Below are positions 56,040 through 63,024 of a stretch of 64,000 nt of DNA, in pieces. Within the stretch, counting starts at the first letter, position 1, and each line of letters opens with the position of its first letter. The position numbers were made by a program, and so were the translations under genes. Source of the DNA: Croceicoccus mobilis (GTDB lineage Bacteria; Pseudomonadota; Alphaproteobacteria; Sphingomonadales; Sphingomonadaceae); assembly GCF_001661965.1 (NCBI RefSeq), contig NZ_LYWZ01000022.1:310001-374000 (forward strand), written 5' to 3'. The notes below the pieces were generated by a model. It had not been told where the DNA came from and did not search any database. It saw only the letters and a list, made by a program, of their open reading frames with translations.

Positions 56040-57064
56040 ACACCGCCACTGCAATCCGCAAGCAGACGATCGCCAAGGCCATGTCCGAAGCGCTTGCCAG
56101 CGAAATGGAGCGCGACCCCGGCGTCGTCGTGCTGGGCGAGGACATCGGCAAGCTGGGCGGCGTGTTCGGCAACACCGGCGGTCTTCTCGAACGGTTCGGC
56201 ACCGAGCGCGTGTTCGACACCCCGATTTCCGAAACCGGCTTTATCGGCGCGGCGGTCGGCATGGCAGGGGCCGGAATGCGCCCCGTCGTCGAATTGATGT
56301 TCGTCGATTTCTTCGGCGTTTGCATGGACGCGATCTACAACCTCGCTGCGAAACAGGCCTACTTTTCGGGTGGACAGGTTTCGTGCCCGATGGTGCTGAT
56401 GACATCGGTCGGCGGGGGCTACGGCGATGCGGGACAGCATTCGCAGTGCCTGTACGCCACGTTCGGGCACTTGCCGGGGATGAAGGTCGTCATCCCGTCC
56501 AATGCACACGATGCCAAGGGATTGATGCTAGCCGCGATCCGAGACGAAAATCCGGTCGTCTTCATGTTCCACAAGGCGCTGCAGGGCATGGGCTGGCTCG
56601 GTACCGTTGCGGGGTCGATCACCGATGTGCCCGACGGCGAATATGAAGTTCCGATCGGCAAGGCAGGCGTGGCGCGTGAAGGGACCGACATCACGCTCGT
56701 CGGCCTTGGCATCACCGTGCACCACTGCCTCGCAGCCGCAGATGCCCTGTCGCGTGAAGACGGTGTCGAAGCGGAAGTCATCGACATCAGAACGATCGCG
56801 CCCCTGGATCGGGAGACCATCCTCGCCTCGGTCCGCAAGACCGGGCGCGTGGTCGTGGTCGACGACGATTACCTGTCCTGCGGTCTTGCCGGAGAAGTCA
56901 TCGCCTCGATCGCCGAGGCAGGCATCCCCCTCGCCTCGCCGCCGCAGCGGATATCGCATCCCGACATTCCCATCCCGTTCTCGCCAGCATTGGAGCATGC
57001 CGTCTTGCCGAACGCCGAAATGACCCTTGCCGCCGCTCGCCAGTCGATCGGAGAACGCGCATGA
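56036..57064 (+). CDS. ThDP-dependent dehydrogenase E1 component, beta subunit
   Basis: A 342-residue E1-beta. It has the conserved EDIGKLGGVFGNTGGL start, the ThDP-activating Glu in DTPISETGFIGAAVGMAG, the substrate-channel segment VSCPMVLMTSVGGGYGDAGQ, and the C-terminal transketolase domain (GLAGEVIASIAEAGIPLASP). With the alpha subunit it forms a heterotetramer. Its start overlaps E1-alpha and its stop overlaps the lipoyl protein, so the three are made together. Confidence 0.93.
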   Translation: MNTATAIRKQTIAKAMSEALASEMERDPGVVVLGEDIGKLGGVFGNTGGLLERFGTERVFDTPISETGFIGAAVGMAGAGMRPVVELMFVDFFGVCMDAIYNLAAKQAYFSGGQVSCPMVLMTSVGGGYGDAGQHSQCLYATFGHLPGMKVVIPSNAHDAKGLMLAAIRDENPVVFMFHKALQGMGWLGTVAGSITDVPDGEYEVPIGKAGVAREGTDITLVGLGITVHHCLAAADALSREDGVEAEVIDIRTIAPLDRETILASVRKTGRVVVVDDDYLSCGLAGEVIASIAEAGIPLASPPQRISHPDIPIPFSPALEHAVLPNAEMTLAAARQSIGERA

Positions 57065-57291
57065 CCGCGGTCGTCGTACCCGCCGACTTGTGGGACGACG
57101 GCTCGACCGCCGTTCTGGGCACCTGGCTCTTCTCCGATGGAGAGCAGGTCACCGAAGGCGCAATCATTGCCGAAGTCATGCGCGACAAGGCCAGCTACGA
57201 GATCGCCGCACCGGCGTCGGGCACGCTGCGCACACATGTTGCGGAGGACGACGAGATCGCGCTGGGAGCCGCGATCGGCACGATCGAGTAA
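57061..57291 (+). CDS. Free-standing lipoyl carrier protein
   Basis: A 76-residue protein consisting only of a lipoyl/biotinyl domain: strands before and after the hairpin EVMRDKASYEIAAPASG, with Lys 43 in the RDKA position used for lipoylation. There is no peripheral-subunit-binding domain and no acyltransferase domain, and no such gene follows. Length is that of a single lipoyl domain, so it is not a truncated E2 with visible remains downstream. It is coupled to E1-beta by ATGA and lies five bases before the ligase gene. It would act as acyl carrier for E1. Confidence 0.9.
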   Translation: MTAVVVPADLWDDGSTAVLGTWLFSDGEQVTEGAIIAEVMRDKASYEIAAPASGTLRTHVAEDDEIALGAAIGTIE

Positions 57292-57296
57292 CCGAC

Positions 57297-58028
57297 ATGG
57301 ACGCGAAGGACCGGACCCGGTGCGATGCGCTGTTCCACGCTCTTGGCGCAGAGCTGCGCTGCATCGTAGCTGATGCGACTATTCACGATACCGTGGCCGA
57401 CCCGCAGGCTGCTGTCGATGAGGATATCGTGATGGCGCGGCAGGCGCTAGGCGAGAGCGCAGCCATGAAGCGGGCAAGGCTTTGGCGAAACAGGCCTTGC
57501 CTTGTCGTGCCGCGACGTCATGCGCACAGCCCCGCTATTGGAGAGGCGCTTGCGCTTGCCGGGATGCCGGTGGCCTTCAGAAAGTCCGGCGGACGCTGTG
57601 TCGCGCATGGACCGCATGTCGCAAACCTTACCCTTGTCCTGACCGGCGACCATGTGACGCTTGGCGCGCCCTATCGGCAGCTGCTTGACCTGCTGGAGCG
57701 CCTATTCGCTCCCATGGGAATTGTCGGAGAGGCACGCAGCGTTCCAGGGTCCCATTGCGACGGACGGCATAATTTCGCTGTCGGTGGGCGAAAGCTGGCC
57801 GGTACGGCAGCGTTTGTCATGCAGCGTGGCGAGCGGCAGGCAGTTCTTGCCCATGCCTCGATATCGCTGCACTTCACCGCAAGCGACCTGGCTGCAATCA
57901 TGCGGGTCGAAAGCGCTCTCGGTATCGACGCGGACTACAGCGCACAGAGCCATGTCGGCCTGAGCGAACTGGTGCGCATGACTGCCTTCGCTGGCAACGG
58001 AGCCGACAGGGAGACCTGCCTTGCCTGA
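57297..58028 (+). CDS. LplA-like lipoate-protein ligase
   Basis: A 243-residue member of the lipoate/biotin ligase fold. Marks are AFRKSGGRCVAHGPHVANLT (the RxxGGGxVxH-type ligand loop, with Gly-Arg-Cys variation) and CDGRHNFAVGGRKLAGTAAF, where the Lys corresponds to the catalytic Lys of LplA. The C-terminal part is short. Sequence is divergent from housekeeping LplA, but the place directly after the lipoyl gene suggests that it attaches lipoate (or a related cofactor) to that carrier. The stop overlaps the start of the acyl-CoA synthetase. Confidence 0.82.
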   Translation: MDAKDRTRCDALFHALGAELRCIVADATIHDTVADPQAAVDEDIVMARQALGESAAMKRARLWRNRPCLVVPRRHAHSPAIGEALALAGMPVAFRKSGGRCVAHGPHVANLTLVLTGDHVTLGAPYRQLLDLLERLFAPMGIVGEARSVPGSHCDGRHNFAVGGRKLAGTAAFVMQRGERQAVLAHASISLHFTASDLAAIMRVESALGIDADYSAQSHVGLSELVRMTAFAGNGADRETCLA

Positions 58029-59625
58029 TATTCCGACCGTCATTGCCGACCGCCTGGCGCATATCGTCTCGCTCTACGATGGCGATGATCTATCGCTGCA
58101 TGAACTGCTGGTCGCCTCGCACGAGCCGGGCGACGTCGCCTTTCGCTTTATCGGAGGCGAGGACATTACCTACGCCCGGTTAAATAGGTTATCGGCCGCG
58201 ATCGCTGGCGGATTGGCAGCACGAGGGATCGGACACGGCGACTGCGTGGCCGTGCTGATGGGCAAGAGCCCGGAAATGGTCGCCACGCTGGTCGCGGCAT
58301 GGCGGCTGGGCGCCGTGGTCATGCCGATTTTCACCGCCTTCAGCACGCCTGCGGTCACGCACCGGTTGCAAGGCGGCAAGGCGAAAGCCGTGATCGCCGA
58401 TGTCGGTCAGGTCGAAAAGCTCGACCCCGCGATCATCGCGGAACTCGGGCTCTCTACCACCGTGTTCGTGAATGGCAGGCACGGAGAGTTCTCCAGCCTC
58501 GCCTCGATCATCGGCGAGCGTTCGCCCGCGCCGGTTGCTGCCCGCCTTCCCGCTGCCGCGCCGATGATCCGCATCTTCACATCGGGCACGACCGGTAAAC
58601 CGAAAGGCGTCGATCTGCCGCTGCGCGCTCTGGCCAGCATTCGCGCCTATGCCGAATTCGGGCTCTTCATCGAACCCGGCGATACATATTGGTGCGCGGC
58701 CGATCCGGGCTGGGCCTATGGCCTCTACTACGCAATCGTCGCACCGCTCCTGATTGGCCAGCGGTCCATCCTGCTGCCCGGCGGCTTCGATCCGCAGCGC
58801 ACCTTGTCTATCCTTGCCGAAGAGGGCGTTACCAATTTCGCCGCCGCGCCAACGATCTACCGCGCCCTACGCACCTGCGAGCCATCCGGTTTGTTGCAAG
58901 TGACCAAGGCTTCAAGCGCCGGGGAACCACTTGGTGCGGACCTCGATGCATGGGCGCTGGAAACGTTCGGAACGCGCATCCACGACCACTATGGCCAGAC
59001 CGAGGCAGGGATGATGGTAAACAACCATCACCACCCCTTGTTGCGCAACGAGGCGAAAGCCGGGTCGATGGGCCGTACGATGCCCGGATGGCATGCCGTA
59101 ATACTGGACGAGCAGGGCGAGCCTGCTCCTTCGGGCGAAACCGGTAAACTGGCAATGAGCCTCGACCATAGCCCCCTAGCGTGGTTCGCCGGATACCTAG
59201 ACGCGCCCAAGGCCACGCAAGAGAAATTCTCGCCCTGTGGTCGATATTATCTCACCGGCGATGCTGCCCGCATGGATGCGGACGGCCTGATCACTTTCTA
59301 TGCCCGCGACGACGACATCGTGCTGATGGCAGGTTATCGTATCGGCCCGCAGGAGGTTGAAAGCGTGTTGAACGATCACCCGAAGGTCGCCGCCTCCGCC
59401 GCCTTTGGCGTTCCGGACGAAGTCATGGGGGAACGGCTCGAAGCCTGTGTCGTCCTCACCGATACCTCGGATGCGCCCTCGACCGTCGAACTGCAGCAGT
59501 GGGTGAAGGACCGTTTCGCGCGCCACGCCTATCCGCGTTCGATCCATTTCATTGCCGAGATGCCCCTGACACCCAGCGGCAAGATCAAGCGTTTCGCATT
59601 GCGAAAGCGTTTCGGCGCCACCTGA
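58021..59625 (+). CDS. AMP-forming acyl-CoA synthetase
   Basis: A 534-residue ANL enzyme forming an acyl-CoA from a carboxylic acid, ATP and CoA. Motifs: IFTSGTTGKPKGVDLPLRA (P-loop), DHYGQTEAGMMVNNHHHP, YLTGDAARMDADGLITFYAR, and the C-terminal catalytic Lys in LTPSGKIKRFALRK. The family lies near acetyl/propionyl and medium-chain synthetases; the substrate is not known. It begins at TTG overlapping the ligase stop by eight bases, thus is the last gene of the cluster. It could activate the acid released from the lipoyl step. Confidence 0.92.
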   Translation: MPDIPTVIADRLAHIVSLYDGDDLSLHELLVASHEPGDVAFRFIGGEDITYARLNRLSAAIAGGLAARGIGHGDCVAVLMGKSPEMVATLVAAWRLGAVVMPIFTAFSTPAVTHRLQGGKAKAVIADVGQVEKLDPAIIAELGLSTTVFVNGRHGEFSSLASIIGERSPAPVAARLPAAAPMIRIFTSGTTGKPKGVDLPLRALASIRAYAEFGLFIEPGDTYWCAADPGWAYGLYYAIVAPLLIGQRSILLPGGFDPQRTLSILAEEGVTNFAAAPTIYRALRTCEPSGLLQVTKASSAGEPLGADLDAWALETFGTRIHDHYGQTEAGMMVNNHHHPLLRNEAKAGSMGRTMPGWHAVILDEQGEPAPSGETGKLAMSLDHSPLAWFAGYLDAPKATQEKFSPCGRYYLTGDAARMDADGLITFYARDDDIVLMAGYRIGPQEVESVLNDHPKVAASAAFGVPDEVMGERLEACVVLTDTSDAPSTVELQQWVKDRFARHAYPRSIHFIAEMPLTPSGKIKRFALRKRFGAT

Positions 59626-60085
59626 CCGAGGAGCGTCACTCGGCCAAAATGCCGTTTTATTTTACGCAATTACGGCAAGGATTAATCGCGCTTGTAATTT
59701 ACCTTGAACCTGACAATGCGCGCGTCGTTGAAAAACCCGTTGCGTCTTGCCGGATCTGGCCGCGTGATTTCCCCGTTCGCAAGAGCTTGAGTATCCGCAT
59801 CACGCTGTGCCTGCTGTGCCTTGCGGCACGTTTCTCAATCGAGCTTCAAGCGATGGACCATGGCGCATCTCCGATGCAATTCGATAGGCAAATCCATCGC
59901 CGCTGTTAGGATTGGCAGGTATAAACCAAAATTGCAGTTCGTAAGCTAAAGATAACGCCGCCTGTTTTACTGTGGCAATTGCCAAAGCGAAAAGACAGAA
60001 AACGGCCCAGAAGCATCCAAAAGGCACCCATTATTGTCCGGTCGGGTGAACGCGGAAATCGCAGAAATCTGCGCACCTTCGCGAG

Positions 60086-60130
60086 TGGCGCACCCGACAG
60101 GATTCGAGCCTGTGACCTCTGCCTTCGGAG
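60086..60130 (-). other. 3' fragment of a tRNA-Arg(CCG) gene, likely integration scar
   Basis: On the minus strand the sequence from the anticodon loop CTCCGAA through GGCAG, the variable loop, the T arm ACAGG-CTCGAAT-CCTGT, the acceptor strand CGGGTGC and GCCA is that of a tRNA-Arg with anticodon CCG. The 5' half is absent: bases upstream cannot pair with GGCAG. The T loop has C in place of its first T, showing decay. A 3' tRNA piece ending in CCA is what a tRNA-targeting integrase leaves. Confidence 0.75.
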
Positions 60131-60309
60131 CGAATGGTTTGCCGCTTAGGATATTGTTAAATAGAGATTTAAATTCCGGCCGGCAACAGAGCAAAGCGTG
60201 AAATTGAGCGAACTGCGAGGCGCAGATGAGCGACACCGGAAACTGCGGAGGCTGACGAACCGGAAACAGCGTAAATCCTTGAAAGATATGGCACTCTTGA
60301 CAGGGCAAA

Positions 60310-60334
60310 GGGCGCTCAAATCATTGGAAAATTC
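60310..60334. repeat. Right member of the 25-bp imperfect direct repeat
   Basis: Matches 50084-50108 in 21 of 25 bases (GGGCGCTCAAATCATTGGAA here). The only differences are transitions. Confidence 0.5.
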
Positions 60335-60372
60335 TATTACGCTGTCCGCCCGGTTAAGTTCACTACGTCACG

Positions 60373-61968
60373 TCAATCGCTGTCCGCGATCCGGCGAAGT
60401 CTGACCGCCATGTAGGGCCGCTGCGGCAAAGCGATCGAACCGGTTTTCGGTGCATGTAGTTCATACTCGTTGCCACGAGACAACTCGATCACGCCTTCGA
60501 CCTCGGTGACAGTCATGTTCCAGCTATCGATGATATCCGCCTTGTAAGAACCGGCATCGCTGTCTTCTCGGGCGGGCAAGGCGATCGTCCACTTTGCCGG
60601 GCTCGTCTCGCCGAAATAGACGAGGTAATAATTCCCTTTCCTGCCCGCGACGTGATAGCCCCACCACGGCTGGATCGCGTCAATGCCGGGCGCTGGCCCC
60701 TCTTCCATGATACGTTTCAGGAAGGCGAGCCGCGGCGCGCTATCACCTTGCAAGGTACCGCCTTGCCCCAACCATGAATGATCGGGGTTGCCGCTGGAAG
60801 CATAGGTCTCGCTGTGGCCAACATAGGTGCCGCCCATCAGCCCGTGCCAGAACCGCTCGACCATCTTTTCAGCTGACAGATTGCCCCAGCGCTTGTCGAT
60901 GTCGCCCTCATAGACAACCTCGTCGAAGATGACCGGCTTTTCCGCGAAAGCACGATGAAGTTCGGCACGGATGCTGTCGTCAACGGCGGCACCGTTCTGG
61001 ATACTGGCGTGTGTGATCCACGGCTTGCGATGGTCGTAATAGCGCCGGATATTGTGGATTGATCGCAGCCGGTCGTGCGGATCAGCGTCAACCAATATGC
61101 CGAACAGATGGTCCCAGTCTTCGTCCGATTTCGTCTTGATGAGGTCGAACTCATTCGCCATCGACCACCAGACATTTCTGAAAGCACCAAAGCGTGCGGC
61201 GACATAACGGACGTACGCTTCGTCATCCTCGCGAGACATGTCCGAATAGCCACGTGAGGGATCATAGGGCTGGTAAAGAATGACATCGGCCTCGATGCCA
61301 AGATCGCCAAGGCGCCGGATCCGATCCTCAAAACGGCGGAAATAGGCAGGATTGAAACGAGCCGGATCCCAGTCCTTTGGCCCGCTTCCCGTCCGCAGGA
61401 AAGGATCGGTGGCGGCAGAGGCTACATTGGGGAACACCAGCATGCGCATCTTGTTGAACGGCGCTTCGGCGAGCGTTGCCAACGTCTGCCGACATTTCTC
61501 CTCGGACTGGAGCGCCCATGAATAGCAGGTCGTGCCGATCTGGCGGAACGGGGTGCCATCTGCGTGTACGAAATGGAACCCATCGTTGCTGACCCGGACC
61601 GGGCCATGGTTGCCCCTCTGCGGCTCTGTTGCGGCGAATTCGCCGATCAGGCCGGACAAGGCATTTGCATTGCTTTGACTAGTCCATCCCCACTTCCCCG
61701 TTTCGGGAGGGCTGAAGCGGACACGATAGACCCCGTCCCCGTCGTAGAAGCCCGGTACTTCGATGGCCTGCCCACCATTCTCGAAGAGAATCGAAAGCCT
61801 CGTCTCCCGAAATGGATTACCGCTGCCCGGACCGTCCAGCGCGATTTCAAACAGCCCCCATCGTTCGACTTCACGCGGCGGGTGCATTCTGGAAAAGGCA
61901 GGTCTGGCAAGGCCAGAGACCCCCAAGGCCATGGCATTGGCGAAAACGGCCCTTCGGCTAATGGTCAC
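60373..61968 (-). CDS. DUF5060/DUF4038/DUF5605 glycoside hydrolase with Tat-type signal
   Basis: A 531-residue protein with a twin-arginine-like signal (SRRAVFANAMALGVSGLARP), an N-terminal DUF5060 beta-domain (residues ~35-115, EVPGFYDGDGVYRVRFSPPE), a TIM-barrel of the DUF4038/apiosidase-like type (IGTTCYSWALQSEE, NVWWSMANEFDLIKTKSDED with acid residues, FDEVVYEGDIDKRWGNL) and a C-terminal DUF5605 domain (YKADIIDSWNMTVTEVEGVI, LPQRPYMAVRLRR). Relatives act on pectin side chains. It is last in a minus-strand run with an aldo/keto reductase and GH28. Confidence 0.86.
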   Translation of the reverse strand: MTISRRAVFANAMALGVSGLARPAFSRMHPPREVERWGLFEIALDGPGSGNPFRETRLSILFENGGQAIEVPGFYDGDGVYRVRFSPPETGKWGWTSQSNANALSGLIGEFAATEPQRGNHGPVRVSNDGFHFVHADGTPFRQIGTTCYSWALQSEEKCRQTLATLAEAPFNKMRMLVFPNVASAATDPFLRTGSGPKDWDPARFNPAYFRRFEDRIRRLGDLGIEADVILYQPYDPSRGYSDMSREDDEAYVRYVAARFGAFRNVWWSMANEFDLIKTKSDEDWDHLFGILVDADPHDRLRSIHNIRRYYDHRKPWITHASIQNGAAVDDSIRAELHRAFAEKPVIFDEVVYEGDIDKRWGNLSAEKMVERFWHGLMGGTYVGHSETYASSGNPDHSWLGQGGTLQGDSAPRLAFLKRIMEEGPAPGIDAIQPWWGYHVAGRKGNYYLVYFGETSPAKWTIALPAREDSDAGSYKADIIDSWNMTVTEVEGVIELSRGNEYELHAPKTGSIALPQRPYMAVRLRRIADSD

Positions 61969-62028
61969 TTCTTGGTCTCTCCTTTTCCGCAGCGATCTGG
62001 TGTCGACTTGCGGGTGATGATCGGCCAG

Positions 62029-63024
62029 TCAGCCCGCCTCTTGCAGCCCGCGCCTGAGCAGGCCCTGTCTGGCAAGATCGTCCCAGAGAGCGTCGGGAAT
62101 GGTGACGGCCATGAGATCAATCGCGGCATCGACCTGACGGACGGAACCCATGCCCGGCACCACGGAAGAGATTTGCGAGTGCATGAGCGGGAACTGCAGC
62201 GCCGCGGCGGCCAATGGAACGCCATGGGCTTCGCAAATGTCCTCTATCCGACCGACCCTTTCGACAATCGCAGGGGGCGCAGGCTCATAATTGAAGTTGG
62301 GCGGCGTTCCACCTGCCCTGACGCCCTTGGCAAGGATCCCGGAATTATACGGCCCCGCGACCACCAGCTTAACTCCCTTTCGTGCGCATAGCGGAAGAAG
62401 ATTGTCTGCAGGATCCTGTTCAAGCAGGGTGTAGCGTCCGGCCAGCATAATGATGTCGATATCGCCTGCGTGAATCATCTCTTCGCAGACGGCGATCTCG
62501 TTCACGCCAATGCCGATCTGGGAAACATCGCCGGCATCGCGCAATTCACGCATGGCGCGATAGCCGCCCTCCATGAATTGGGCGAACAGGCGCGGGTGAT
62601 CGTCGCCATGGGCAAAGCTGCCGATGTCATGGGCATAAAGAATATCGACCCGCTTTCGCCGCAGCCGTGCAAGACTGCCCTCATGCGATCGCATGACGGC
62701 ATCATAGCTGTAGTCGAAGACGCTTTCGAACGGTTCCGGGGATACGAATGCCTGACGAAGCGAGTCCAGGTCGGCATCGGGCCTGGGATCCAGTCTCCGC
62801 CCGACCTTCGTTGAAAGAATGGCTTCTTGCCCCGGGTCCAGCTCCGCCAGTGCCGACCCCAGCCTCTTCTCGCTGAGGCCAAAGCCGTAGTGAGGGGCGG
62901 TATCGAAAAAACGAACACCGGCTTCCCAGGCCCTGCGGACTACGGCGCGGGCATCCTCATCCGCTACGGGACGATAGAGATTGCCGATCGACGCGGCACC
63001 GAAACCAAGGTCTAGCGGTCCCAT
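62029..63024 (-). CDS. Aldo/keto reductase
   Basis: A 331-residue NADP-dependent TIM-barrel oxidoreductase. Catalytic residues: Asp and Tyr in GVRFFDTAPHYGFGLSEKRL, Lys in ILSTKVGRRLDPRP, His in VDILYAHDIGSFAHGDD. This subgroup resembles L-fucose/D-threo-aldose 1-dehydrogenases, so it may oxidise a sugar released from pectin. The start at 63024 shares a base with the GH28 stop (TGATG), showing one operon. Confidence 0.9.
   Translation of the reverse strand: MGPLDLGFGAASIGNLYRPVADEDARAVVRRAWEAGVRFFDTAPHYGFGLSEKRLGSALAELDPGQEAILSTKVGRRLDPRPDADLDSLRQAFVSPEPFESVFDYSYDAVMRSHEGSLARLRRKRVDILYAHDIGSFAHGDDHPRLFAQFMEGGYRAMRELRDAGDVSQIGIGVNEIAVCEEMIHAGDIDIIMLAGRYTLLEQDPADNLLPLCARKGVKLVVAGPYNSGILAKGVRAGGTPPNFNYEPAPPAIVERVGRIEDICEAHGVPLAAAALQFPLMHSQISSVVPGMGSVRQVDAAIDLMAVTIPDALWDDLARQGLLRRGLQEAG

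Larger units (their letters stand above)
59626..60372. other. Gene-free stretch with tRNA scar
   Basis: About 750 bp between the acyl-CoA synthetase and the convergent glycoside hydrolase. It contains AT-rich sequence just after 59650 (a small CGGC/GCCG hairpin followed by TTTTATTTT could end the synthetase transcript), the inverted 17-mer copy at 60027-60043, the tRNA-Arg fragment at 60086-60130 and the 25-mer copy at 60310-60334. No supported gene. Confidence 0.55.

Noticed and set aside
60086-60130. Functional tRNA-Arg gene
   Set aside because: The 5' half and anticodon stem partner are absent and the T loop is mutated, so it is a fragment.
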